Positions 47,765 through 58,468 of a DNA stretch of 64,000 nt are shown here, one piece after another. Position 1 is the first letter of the stretch; every line of letters starts with the position of its first letter. Origin of the DNA: Malus domestica. Taxonomy: Eukaryota; Streptophyta; Magnoliopsida; Rosales; Rosaceae. Both the position numbers and the translations under genes were made by a program. The notes below the pieces were generated by a model. That model did no database searches and was not told the DNA's origin. It was given only the letters and a program-made list of their open reading frames with translations. The stretch is taken from assembly GCF_042453785.1 (NCBI RefSeq), contig NC_091676.1, positions 317,501 through 381,500 of the forward strand, read 5' to 3'.

Positions 47765-50700
47765 TCTCTCAAACCCTAAATTTTCTCCATTTTTGATCTC
47801 ATCTCTGTCCGCTCGCGCCGATCAATCGGTTTGAAAAAATTTCCTCTCTGTCCCTGCTTGGCATCAAAAGTTAGCTTTGCTGTGGTGGGCCACGGTCTCA
47901 AACCCTAATTTTTCTACCTTTCTGATCTCATCTCTCTCTGCTCGCGCCGATCGGTTCGTTTGTAAAATTTCATCTCTGTGCCGTCGTTGTCACTGCTTGG
48001 TATCAAAAGTTGGGTTTGCTGTCTTCAGTTCCTTTTTGGTGAGTTTTGTGATTTCCTTACCGTCTGCAGTTAATTTTTTTTTTCCTTCTATATGTTTACA
48101 TGGGTTTTGTCTGTCAATTTTTCTTCTTTTCTGGTTATCGTTTGGATCGATGGTGTGAATGTGTTCTTTGATTTTGTTTTTTATTTCAGAAGGTGTGGCT
48201 GTTCATTTTTTGACCCTTTGTTATCTGCTGTTGTAACATTTTTCATGATTTCTGGAATTTGGGTTTTAAACAATTGGAATACTGCTAGATTCTTATCATT
48301 ATGTGCTAATTACTGGTGTTTTAGATTGGTGCCTGAGATTTAGAGAATGGCTCGCAGCTTTAATTTCTTTTTGCTTCATTTTTACTGTTTTCAATTTTTT
48401 TTATTGCTGGCTATTGATAATTTGAAGTCTGTGAGAGCTTCAATCTGTTGGAATTTTGGGTTATTTCTTCATCGGAATTTGGGTGGTCCAAAATTTGAAT
48501 TAGAAGAAACCATTGGATTAATATTTTTGGTGGATTGGCTCTCTGTTATTTCTTACCCAGTTGGAAAGTGGAAGCCCCAAATTTGAGCTCAGAGCTTTAA
48601 TTTCTCAATCATTCGTTTCTCTGCACTCTCATCAGTCACTCTTGATGCTCTCTCAGAGGAGCACTACATATTTAAAGGTGTTGCTGGTATGTGATTCCCA
48701 CTCCATCACATCTCTTTTTTGCTTTTTAAATCTTACTGGGTAATTTTCAAACCTTTTATAGTAAATTTCCAGCTCTGTCAAGTAGTTCTCCATTTGATTC
48801 CATTTGATTGCTTAATTGACATTTTTTGTTTCTCTTTTTCACACTTTCATCAGTTCATTGGCTTTGATGTTGGGCTTAAGGAAATGGGAAATCATTAATT
48901 GGCATTGTTCAAGATATAATTCTGTTTTTTATTTATTTGTGAAACGATTTGGCTGATGAAGAGAGTAGTTTTTTGTATATAGATTACAGACATATGGGCT
49001 GAACTATCTTTCCTAATAAATTTCCCATCTGTTTCAGGTATAAAATTTTCTCATCTATTTGCAGACAAGTTTGGGTATGTTCTTACTTCTCGCAAAATGT
49101 TTTGTTTTTAGTAATTAGGCAGGCTTAATGTATATGACATTATTTTTGTTTTTGGCAGCAAATCACAAGTACAAAGGTGAGCCAATTATTCTCATGGTCT
49201 TCGTTTTTATAATTTTTTTCCTTGATTAATTAATTAATCTTAGTGAAGGTGTAATTATTGTGTAATTGTCTTTTTTTTCTTGATTCTATTCCTTTTATTT
49301 CTGTGATTTTAAGTGGTGGGAGGCTGTTGCATACTTTGCATGCAATAAGTATAAAATTTGATGTCTTTTTCTGAGCCTTCCCAACCGCCTCCCAAAAATA
49401 TATAGATATATATATATATATATATATATATTATGAGTGGAAATGCTCAATCTTTTTGTTTACAAGGGATATCTCTGATTTCGGCTTGGGTATCAGGCCT
49501 TCTTAATTATATTTATTAATCTTTCCATTCATAGTGAAGCTTAATTTTCAACCTTTTTTGAGGTGGCCATGTGAACCATTCTGTATTCGTCTCTGCGTTC
49601 TCTCCTTTTAAGAAATTACATTTCCTTTCCCAACTTCAACCCAAACCATTAAGCAAACAAAGATATTCACGGAGGTAGTTGGTGGTTCAAAAACCAATTT
49701 CAGGCATTGATACTCCAACTCTGTATCAACATTTTTGCATTGCATAGGTTATTTTTTTGCAGTTGATAGTAACAAAAAATCTCTTTAGTTTACATGTGCT
49801 TTTCTATCATTGGTACTGGTCAATAATTTCTTTACTGCCCTACATATTTTGGTTTATTAGATTGGCCTTCATAAATTGAAGTACAAATGAACTCATTGCC
49901 CATTTACCCCTGCTATTATTTTTAATTTTTTATTAGTGGTTTAACCTTCTGTTTTAAATGCTTTAACTATGTTAAGGGTGGAAATCTGTACATGTTTCAA
50001 AAACCAATTTACTTAACAAATTTCTTTTATATCTTTTCTATCTTCCTCAATAAGTATTCTTTAACAAAACTAAAATCTTTCAGTTGTAACAACCGAATGA
50101 ACCAGTTACATTTTCCTTTACTTTGCGACAATTTCAAACATGTATGTGTAATTTGATATGCATTGATGTAAACTGTAGTAATTGAAACCTTTTTCAGTTT
50201 TTAGTGTCTTTATGTATTTCAGTTTTTACTTTTCTGTGTATATATTATGTCTTTCATTCTTTCATTTAGTTTTCAAACTACAAGTGAGTATACTAGAAGA
50301 CTATTATGAGTTCTTTAGCTGATTTGGGGCATATTTCTTTACTACGCTTAATTTCATTCGGAAACAAAGAGTGTTTATCATCACCAAGTGGTATAAAAAG
50401 TATTTTTAATTATTTTTAATCAATCTATTGCCAAGTTTCCCAACGGGTTTCTTATTTTATTTTCCATTAGTTTGCAAGAAACCAAAGTCTTTCCATGCTC
50501 GACAGTTATGCGTGCTCAAGAGTCAACCTGTTTTGTTTGATCATTCTGTTATAATATTCTATGTGGTTGCAAGTTTGAAAAAAAAAGGAGGATAGGTCTT
50601 TTCGTTTGTTGAGAAAAAGGGGAAATGTAGGGAGACAGATCAATTGTGAACAAATTAGCATGGTTCATCCTAATGCTTATGGTTAGGTTGCTGATTTGCT

Positions 50701-51100
50701 TCCTCATTTCTTCATTGGTGATTTATGTTTTCAGTGATTTTCCATTCTTGGGTAATAATTATTTGTCAAGAGTTAATGTGTTTAGTTTTTTTTTTTTCCT
50801 GTTCGGTGTGATTTTGTGTCATGTGATTAGAGGTTCCGAAAGAGAAACATGACTTTTTTTTTATTTGGACAGAGGTGGGGGGGGGGGGGCGAGGAAGTTC
50901 TGTTCAAATTTGGTTTTTCCGATGGCTTAGGAAGAAATTATGTCACTATTGATATTGCAGGTGTCCAGCTTGCAGAAATTACAAGGTATGCTACAATCTA
51001 TACTTCTTTATTAGATTTGATTCAAATTGATAGATTTCGATGAGAAAGAAACTTTTATCTTTTCTTTCAGTTAAGGACAGTTGGGACTTCAATTTGTAAA
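47765..51100 (+). other. Possible captured host gene sequence inside the LARD (antisense to the element)
   Basis: The plus strand looks like a plant gene leader and introns. CTCTCAAACCCTAA with TGATCTCATCTCT and GCTCGCGCCGATC appears twice in tandem (about 47768-47830 and 47898-47955), followed by T-rich sequence with candidate GT-AG pairs and tiny exon-like pieces. Examples are CAG before CAAATCACAAGTACAAAG and then GTGAGC (about 49158-49185), and ATTGCAG before GTGTCCAGCTTGCAGAAATT (about 50955-50980), followed by GTATGC. No protein family was recognised. Capture of a host fragment is inference; it could also be ordinary LARD sequence. Confidence 0.35.
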
Positions 51101-51279
51101 AGATGTGAAATATTAGAACAATGACAATAGAACCGCCAATCCATATGGTTGTAAATAGATTTCAACATATATTTAAATAGTATTGCATATCGTATGCATT
51201 TAGAACTTTCCGCATGTTTCTACAGTTTTGAAACCCGCAGCATCGCGTGGGCACCGTTGCTAGTATATATGTATATATC

Positions 51280-51860
51280 CATAGCCCTTTCGGGCAACCC
51301 AAAACAAAAGAGACGGGAAGAAAGAGAAAGGAAGAAAAAGAAAGAAAGAAATAAGGAGAGAGAAAGAAATAATAAAAAAGTAAAAAGAAATAAAAAAAGA
51401 AAGAGAGAGACAATGAGACAAGATTGACAAGGAGAAAAAGAAAGAGAGAAAAATAATAGAAAAAGAAAAGGAAGAGCCCTTTTGGGCAGCTTATAACAGA
51501 AAAAAGCCCATTCGGGCAAATTAAAAAGCAAACCAGATATATATATATATATATAAAAAGCCAGTTTTCGGGCAAAGAACATAATATAATATATTATAAC
51601 ATAATATAATAATAAATATATAGATATATATAAATAATAAAAAATTAAGCCCACACTCGGGCAAAGTATATATAAAATATAATATATATTATAATACTAT
51701 ATATATATAGCCCACACGGGCAAAGATTTTTATAAATAATATATAAATATATATATAAACCCCTTTCGGGCATAGTGGAGTTTTTTAGAAAATGAAGGGA
51801 ATGAGAGAAATAAATTAGAAAAGGAAAGAGGGAGAAACAAAACGAGCCTTATTCGAGCAC
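51280..51860. repeat. Series of GCCC-N-GGGC short palindromic units in AT- and purine-rich DNA
   Basis: Eight related units occur: AGCCCTTTCGGGCA (51281), GAGCCCTTTTGGGCAG (51474), AAGCCCATTCGGGCAA (51505), AGCCAGTTTTCGGGCAA (51560), AAGCCCACACTCGGGCAA (51647), AGCCCACACGGGCAA (51709), ACCCCTTTCGGGCA (51758) and GAGCCTTATTCGAGCA (51845). Each could form a short GC stem with a 3-6 nt loop; the spacers are AT or GA tracts of variable length. Confidence 0.75.
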
Positions 51861-52003
51861 ATTTGATGAAACTCCTTCATTGCCCATATGTTATTTTTCT
51901 CTCAACACTCAAATCTTTTTCTCTTTTTAAAATTGAGTGTAGAGATATCAAATTCACCATTTAAATTGGTCATGCTATGTAGCTTGGGAACCATAGGAGG
52001 TGG

Positions 52004-52804
52004 TCATTCATGTTTGATCCCAAACTTTGCCCTCCTTGAGATCTTGATGCGGACAACATGCTCGTGTTGGCGGGGAAGAGTGTAGGAGCTATTTTCTTCT
52101 TCTTTGGGTTCCACATGAGGTGTGGGCTCGTGCCCCCCGAGCGTTGGTGTTTGGCCTACAATAGCCACAAGCTCCATCTTAGCCGTTATCGGTTTTGATA
52201 TGTCGGCTTGGTCTTCTACAACCATATCTATTTTCATAGATTTTTCATTGGGTGGGGCCATAGTTTGGCCTTCATCAACGTGTATGATATGTTCTTCCTT
52301 GGTTATAGTACGGTGAGTGTGCTTTGTAGAGGGGATTTAACACATTTGATCTATCAACTTTCTCAAAGTTTCTCCAAAAGTTGTATAGCTTTCCTCCACC
52401 CTTTTAAAACACTTAGTCACCTCTTCACCATACTCGATGCTTGCCACATGGAGTTTGGACACCTTATCTAATCTGCCCACATCCTCTTTGTAGAGCTTTT
52501 TATCCGGATGATCATGAGTTGACATCTCATAAATTGACTCTATGTACTCATTGGAAGCATTTTGATACTCAAAGCCATTTGTTAGCCTATCATAGTACTC
52601 ATGAATGTGATTGTCTTCAAAAGAATAATAACCTTCATCATAGCCATAAGTTGGCCAATCTTCAAGATTATTATTTATTTGATGGCCATGAGTTGGCCGA
52701 CAATCATATTCCATGGGACTTGAGTGTCCTTCAGCCATGTACCCATAAGTTGGTAACTCATAGGTTGACTCTATGTGATAGTCATAGCTTGAGCGCTCTT
52801 CCAC
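52004..52804 (-). pseudogene. Gag-like frames of the LARD (broken)
   Basis: Two open stretches on the element strand, close to the 5' LTR and primer-binding position, where gag would lie. The first is Tyr/Glu/His-rich and built on a repeated pattern (IESTYELPTYGY, LEDWPTYGYDEGYY, IESIYEMSTHDH). No zinc knuckle or enzyme motif is seen. The gag assignment rests on position only. Confidence 0.45.
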
Positions 52805-52874
52805 ACCGTCATCCTAAAAAAAAGCAAAAAAATCATGAACATAAAGATTGTTCATGATCTAACTTCATATAAGT

Positions 52875-52892
52875 GTCCCACCGGGCGTGCCA
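52875..52892 (-). other. Primer-binding-site-like sequence of the LARD
   Basis: On the element strand TGGCACGCCCGGTGGGAC starts 5 bases inside the 5' LTR. The TGG start is what a tRNA 3' CCA end pairs with. Which tRNA is not determined. Confidence 0.6.
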
Positions 52893-52897
52893 AAATA

Positions 52898-53821
52898 TGT
52901 TCGCTCCCTAAATCCGCCATGACGCCTTGCGGGCAAGCCGAGGATTTACTTCACATACGGGATTTGTGGGTGCGGGCGTGCCACTACTAGATGCCGCTAG
53001 TAGACGGGATTTGAATGATTGAGGTTGCGCCTTTTGACTTCAAATCAAGAGATTGTGCCATTGAGTGGGAGTTACTCAAATTAAGGTTATTTGTTTGCCT
53101 TAAAAATAAGGACTTTACTTATATGGAGAGATAGAACAATATGTAAATGACAAGGTTGCTTGGAAATATAAATGACAGAGGAAAATGACTAAAATTGCAG
53201 ATTGCTTGTAATTTATATGGCTGGAAATGAGTACATAAAGGTTACAAATGAGATCGATACTGCAAGTGAGCAGCAGAGATAATAAACTAGCTAAAAGAAG
53301 GCTTTTGGCAAATCTGGTTTGAGCAGATTTTGTGCTTTTGTTTGTTTGTTTGAGTGTCCATAAACCTTGTGCATCTGCTCCTTTAAATAGAGATATGGAG
53401 GAAACCCCCTGCTGAGGTTTTTGTACCTGCCCGAAAGAAGCTTGGGCAACTTGCATTTGCCAACTTGCATGTAGAAACAATATTAAAAGGGAAACTTGCA
53501 TCTCCACCACATGTTTTTAGCACATGTTTCTCCACTTGCAATAAAATAAATAAAAGAAGCAAACTAGCTTCTTTCACTACACATTCTTGCCCGAAAGCTC
53601 TCCCATCCACTTGCAATACATGCATGTATCTTGATTAAACAAAGGTTTGACAAACCTCCACCACCCAAACAAATGGGAAAAACAATATTATAGTGCCAAA
53701 ACCCCCCACTTGCAGCCAAATATCTTTCCAAGTTAGTTTTCTTGCATATTAATCCTTCAAATACCATATTTTACCCAAATTACCCAAATAAGTAAAAATG
53801 GGTATATTTTGAGTGCAAACA
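52898..53821 (-). repeat. Right (5') LTR of the LARD-like element
   Basis: 924 bp, TG...CA bounded and uninterrupted, aligning to the split left copy with about 3 percent differences and one 6 bp length difference by eye. Confidence 0.88.
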
Positions 53822-54170
53822 GAATAGTTGGATGCAACCTTTGGGGAACTACAGTTAGTTCTAATATGGGCCTCTTTTACAAACACATGTCTACATCTTT
53901 GGGACTCCAACAGAACTGCCTGCTGATATCTCCGAAGTTTAAGTGATTTATGGCGAGCTGCTTGTTAAGCTTGCAAGAAAGTTCCCGGATCGAGTAAGTG
54001 GAGGCTGCGAGATTATGCACGTCGTCGTCTATGCACCATTCCAGGTCTCAACGGCAAGCTATTTGCTACTGGCAGTCAATGCGTTTGCAACTAATGTTGT
54101 AATATCTATTTCCTACGTGGCAATTTTGTTGTAACATGATTTTTTTTTCGTACATAATTGTAAGATCGCA
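53822..54170 (+). other. Unassigned coding-like remnant downstream of the LARD
   Basis: One plus-strand frame reads VYIFGTPTELPADISEV (about 53889-53939), then a stop, then VIYGELLVKLARKFPDRV and CEIMHVVVYAPFQV (to about 54045). The amino-acid composition looks protein-coding and not random, but I do not recognise the family. It would adjoin the COQ2 3' end if the LARD were absent. Confidence 0.3.
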
Positions 54171-55524
54171 TTACCGAATTAAATATTGATTTGTTTCCGT
54201 ATGACTTCTGCGGAGACTTTTTTTTACCTGCGGCTGCGGGTCATAAAAACTGTACTCTCAATTTTGTATGCGAATCTGAAAAGGAATGAACTTCTCAGAC
54301 AATCTTTCTTTCTCCCATTTACTAATTCTTTTATTTTATTTTTCACTCTTCGAGTTATTAATATTAATTGCAGTGCATCCAAGACATGTGCGTATCACGT
54401 GGGTGGTGAGGGCGGTTCTAGAAAGTCCTTAATCGTTCGTTCGCCTGGAATATTATCCAACCATTTTAGCGGCGCTAAATTGCTGAATTCCACCCGCTCG
54501 TGTGAACACACTAGTAGTACCAAACAAGAAAAAACATCCAACTCGCCCACCACCACCAGCTGCTGTGCCGCAAATCCTTTTCCGTGTCCAATGAAAATTC
54601 TCCGATTTTGAAAATTTTAAAATTGACTAATAAAATTCTCGTCAATATTTTGGCGCCAGCTGTAATCTTTTCCTAAGAGGATTCCTACCCAAAAGTCTTT
54701 TAGAGTGGCTATGATACCATCGCCTCATATTTTTAATTAATTTACGAATAAATTAATAACTCTAGGAGATATATTAATTTGGAATAAGTTTTAAAATTAT
54801 TGAAAGTGTTTTGAGTTCGAGAAACAATTTAAATATTTTTTAAGATTCAGTTGTATTTTTTACGGATTGATTTCAAAAGAACTCTCATAAAAAAATATTT
54901 TTGGGTTGTTTCAAAATAACTTTTAAAATAGCCTATATTGTGGTCGTCGCAATATTCTCTAATATGCTTAAACTTAATTATTAATATCATTTGTAAATTG
55001 TAATATTTAGAATATTGGAATCCATAGTAAAGTGACCTCGGATTATACCAGATTCTTTTTTAATCATTTTAAATTTATTTTTAAACGAGCGGTCGTCACA
55101 CTCAGATTATCTAATATGCTTAAACCTAATTAGTAATATCATTTGTAAATCGTAATATTTGGAATATTGGAATCCTGAGTGAAAGTGACCCCCGATTATG
55201 GCGGATTCTCTCAAATTCCAATAAACAAAAAGTCAAATCCAAAGGCTCATGCCATCTATATTTTCTCTCTCAAACCTCTCACTCTCAGACTCTGGACAGC
55301 CTTGTATGTATATGTAGCTGTTATGCTTGGAAGCTACCGTCCTTTCAAATACCCTCTAAAAAAATAATAAATAATTAAATTTTAATTTGGGTAATCTGAA
55401 TACGATTCCGGATTCTGTTTCCCGGGTCCCAACCCCACTCCGAATCCTAGCTGGCTCAGATTTTCTACTCTCATATATATATATATATATATAGGCCTCC
55501 ACGGTCTCGTGCACAGAAAAAATT
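54171..55524. other. Intergenic region upstream of the YSL gene
   Basis: Mostly AT-rich. It contains a diverged direct repeat (54949-55200) and an (AT)n tract at 55473-55492 that may overlap the YSL TATA region. An open stretch at 54186-54611 has no recognisable domain. Confidence 0.5.
54949..55200. repeat. Direct repeat, two copies of ~75-125 bp
   Basis: TCTAATATGCTTAAAC(T/C)TAATT, then TATCATTTGTAAAT(T/C)GTAATATT, GGAATATTGGAATCC-like sequence and AGTGACC occur at about 54957-55045 and again at about 55109-55190. The copies are separated by about 60 bp and diverge by roughly 10 percent by eye. Confidence 0.75.
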
Positions 55525-55549
55525 GAATCGAATCGAATCGAATCGAATC
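55525..55549. repeat. (GAATC)5 microsatellite ending at the YSL start codon
   Basis: Five perfect GAATC units run directly into ATG at 55550, so the last 25 nt of the leader are a pentanucleotide repeat. Confidence 0.92.
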
Positions 55550-58468
55550 ATGGAGAGAAGCCTTAGCAAGGGCAGTGATAACCAGAGTGACGACTTGGAT
55601 GCCAAGAAAGGCACTGCCGGAAAGACCAAAAAGAAGTTGAATGTTGAGGAGGCGTTCAAGGCCACGGCGGTGCCGCCGTGGACCAAGCAGATTACGGTGA
55701 GGTCGATGGTCACCAGCTTCATTCTCAGCATCGTCTTCAACTTCATCGTCTGCAAGTTGAACCTCACCACTGGTGTTATTCCCTCGCTCAACGTCGCCGC
55801 CGGACTGCTCGGCTTCGCCGTGGTGAAAGGCTACACCGCCATGATCGACAAGTGCGGCTTCTTGAAGCAGCCTTTCACTCGCCAGGAAAACACCGTCATT
55901 CAGACTTGCGTCGTCGCCTCTTCCGGGATCGCCTTTAGCAGTATGTTCAATAATCCATTCTCTAATCAAATTTATCGCATTAAATCCGTTAATTAACTAT
56001 TTCTCTTCGATCATTCATCTCTGCTCGTATCGATAACATAGATTACTGATGGAAGTTGTAGATCTGTCAAATATCATATATATTCTGGTTCTATAATTTG
56101 GCCTTGCATGCAAGAAAACAATATAATATTTGCATCACGGTCAGTTTACAAAGTGTTTGTGAAAAAGCCTCACAGTAAAAATTGAACAAATTTTCAGTTG
56201 GGATTAATGTCAAATATTTGTGTGTTCTAATAGCTGCTCTGCTTCATGATCCAGTAATTTTAATTTGTGTTATGATTAATTAGGTGGAACTGCAAGTTAT
56301 TTACTGGGAATGAGTGCAAAGATTGCTGCGCAAGGAGATCTAGGCAACACCCCGATCAACATAAAGAAGCTTGATGTTGGATGGATGATTGGGTTTCTCT
56401 TCGCTGTCAGCTTCGTCGGGTTGTTTTCGATTATGCCCCTCAGGAAGGTAATTGGAAACCACTTCTTAATCCACACTTACGCATATAGACATGAAGATTT
56501 GTTCACTTAATTTGGTTTTGGTCTTCTTTTTTTTTTTTTAAACATCCAACAGATGATGATCCTGAAGTACAAGTTAACGTACCCGAGTGGAACTGCAACT
56601 GCATACCTCATCAACAGCTTTCACACACCCAAAGGAGCTAAGCTGGCAAAGTAAGAACCACATTGCCTTGATTTGTAGATTTGGATTTTGCGATTAAACG
56701 TAATCAATCTGCTAACTGTGTAAGAATATATTCTTATGAACGAATGCAGGAAACAGGTTGCTGTGCTCTTCAAAAGCTTCTGTTTCAGCTTTGCGTTTGC
56801 CTTCTTCCAGTGGTTTTTCGCTGCTGCTGACGGCTGCGGATTTTCCAGCTTCCCAACATTTGGTCTTAAAGCCTTTGCTAACAAGTATGTGTAGATTTCT
56901 TTCTCAACAAAATATCAATTTCCTTGTTTTTGTATCATTTTGTTGCCCTCATGGATGCCTCGATTTCACTAATAACTCGGATCATAAAACTTGCAGGTTT
57001 TACTTTGATTTTTCAGCGACTTATGTTGGCGTTGGCATGATCTGCCCTATCATGGTCAATGTATCTTTGCTTGTTGGAGCCATTATTTCATGGGGAATCA
57101 TGTGGCCCTTGATTGAGACAAAGAAAGGTATCTGGTACAGCGCTAATCTATCCGCCAGCAGTCTCCACGGCATCCAAGGATACAGGGTATGTAACTAAAA
57201 CTTCCTCTCCGCCATGTATAGCTTGTTTAATTTTCAATATCTTCACAAATATGTTTTTGAAAGTTGCAATATAATGTTGCTCATGAATTGATCTCTAATA
57301 ATCTTTGAATGTTCTAAATTCATTGCAGGTTTTTATTGCTATAGCGATGATGCTTGGCGACGGTTTGTTCCATGTAGTCTACATGCTCTTCATGACCACA
57401 AAAAGTCTCGCGACACAAAGATCAGAGAAGAAACTTGAGTCGTCTTCATCACCACCTGTAAATCTTGACAGTGTTGAAGCCGGAGGGTCCTCCGAAGTTG
57501 TCTCGGCAAACTATGATGAACAACGAAGAATCGAGTACTTCTTGAAAGACCAAATCCCCAGCTGGGTTGCTTTCTCTGGCTACATTGTGCTCGCAGCCAT
57601 ATCCATCAGTGTGGTACCCTTGATCTTCCCCCAACTGAAATGGTACCATGTGCTGGTTGCATATCTGATTGCCCCAGTCTTGGCCTTCTGCAATGCCTAC
57701 GGCTGTGGCCTCACTGATTGGTCTCTTGCCTCCAACTATGGCAAATTTGCCATCATAATCTTCAGCGCTTGGGTTGGCCTTGACCACGGTGGTGTCATTG
57801 CCGGCCTTGCTTCTTGTGGTGTGATGATGAGCATTGTCGCGACCGCTTCTGATCTCATGCAAGACTTCAAGACAGGATACCTCACGCTCTCGTCTCCTCG
57901 ATCCATGTTCTTCAGCCAAGTCTTTGGCACAGCCATGGGATGCGTCATGTCTCCATTAGTATTCTGGGTTTTCTACAAAGCTTACCCACTTGGTGATCCA
58001 GACGGCCCTTATCCTGCACCCTACGGCCTAATGTACCGCGGCATTGCACTCCTTGGAGTTGAGGGTGTCGGTTCCCTCCCCAAAAACTGTGTCGTGCTTG
58101 CAGTCTCGTTTTTCGCAGCTGCAGTCGCCATAAACATAATCATCGAGCTGTTACAGCGTTATGAAACCAAGTACAGGATCTATAGGTTCATTCCCAGCCC
58201 AATGTGCATGGCGATTCCATTCTACCTGGGTTCCTACTTCGCCATTGACATGTGCGTGGGAAGCTTGATCCTCGTCCTGTGGCGGAGGAAGAACAGGCAA
58301 AAGGCCGATGACTTTGGGCCAGCTGTGGCGTCGGGACTCATCTGCGGTGATTCATTGTGGGGCGTTCCGGCTGCTATCCTGGCCATTGCGTCTGTCAAAG
58401 CTCCTATCTGCATGAAGTTCCTCTCTGCTTCTGCCAACAACAAAGTTGATTCCCTATTAGGTAGCTAG
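55550..58468 (+). CDS. YSL7: Metal-nicotianamine transporter, Yellow Stripe-Like (OPT family)
   Basis: Six exons: 55550-55940, 56284-56447, 56553-56650, 56750-56884, 56997-57186, 57329-58468; 705 residues, GT-AG and phase-consistent. OPT/YSL proteins are multi-span membrane proteins that carry metals chelated by nicotianamine (or related peptides) across plasma or internal membranes. Visible YSL marks: [12 protein letters not shown] before the first hydrophobic segment, [74 protein letters not shown], a charged Ser-rich central loop (about residues 365-400), [17 protein letters not shown], and a conserved end ([19 protein letters not shown]). About 13-14 hydrophobic segments are apparent. The N-terminal tail is basic and acidic ([10 protein letters not shown]). 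Placement in the YSL5/7/8 branch is from general resemblance, so the exact symbol is less sure than the family. Confidence 0.93.

Larger units (their letters stand above)
47132..52897 (-). other. LARD interior (mostly non-coding)
   Basis: 5,766 bp between the LTRs. No integrase, reverse transcriptase or RNase H is recognisable. Sub-regions listed separately are the gag-like frames near the 5' side, the GCCC...GGGC series, and gene-like sequence at about 47765-51100. An (AT)n tract lies at about 49399-49433, a G-run at 50875-50890 and a purine-rich stretch at 51297-51475. Confidence 0.7.
41300..53821 (-). mobile_element. Non-autonomous LTR retrotransposon (LARD-like), with a nested Copia in one LTR
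   Basis: Two direct repeats of about 924 bp, each starting TGTTTGC/TGTTCGC and ending GCAAACA, bound a 5.77 kb interior. The left LTR is 41300-42012 plus 46915-47131, interrupted by the Copia element; the right LTR is 52898-53821. Flanking bases GAATG and GAATA suggest a 5 bp target duplication. The element reads on the minus strand: a primer-binding-type sequence TGGCACGCCCGGTGGGAC lies just inside the right LTR and a G-rich tract just inside the left LTR. By eye the LTRs differ at roughly 3 percent of sites; at a commonly used plant rate this is of the order of one million years. It encodes no polymerase and only gag-like open frames near its 5' end, so it looks like a large retrotransposon derivative mobilised in trans, probably Gypsy-type. 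Confidence 0.82.

Noticed and set aside
48092-48743. Three plus-strand frames of 60-83 codons in the LARD interior
   Set aside because: Phe-rich translations of T-rich sequence; no homologous motif and no continuous gene.
51162-51654. Two minus-strand frames of 137 and 144 codons rich in Phe, Leu, Tyr and Ile
   Set aside because: Translations of low-complexity GA/CT and AT tracts.
52441-52857. 138-codon His/Leu-rich plus-strand frame
   Set aside because: Antisense of the repeated gag-like frame of the LARD.
54186-54611. 141-codon plus-strand open frame
   Set aside because: Contains a plausible Ser/Thr/Cys-rich stretch, but no recognisable domain, leader or splice context; left as intergenic.
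57449-57919. 156-codon minus-strand frame
   Set aside because: Antisense shadow of the last YSL exon.
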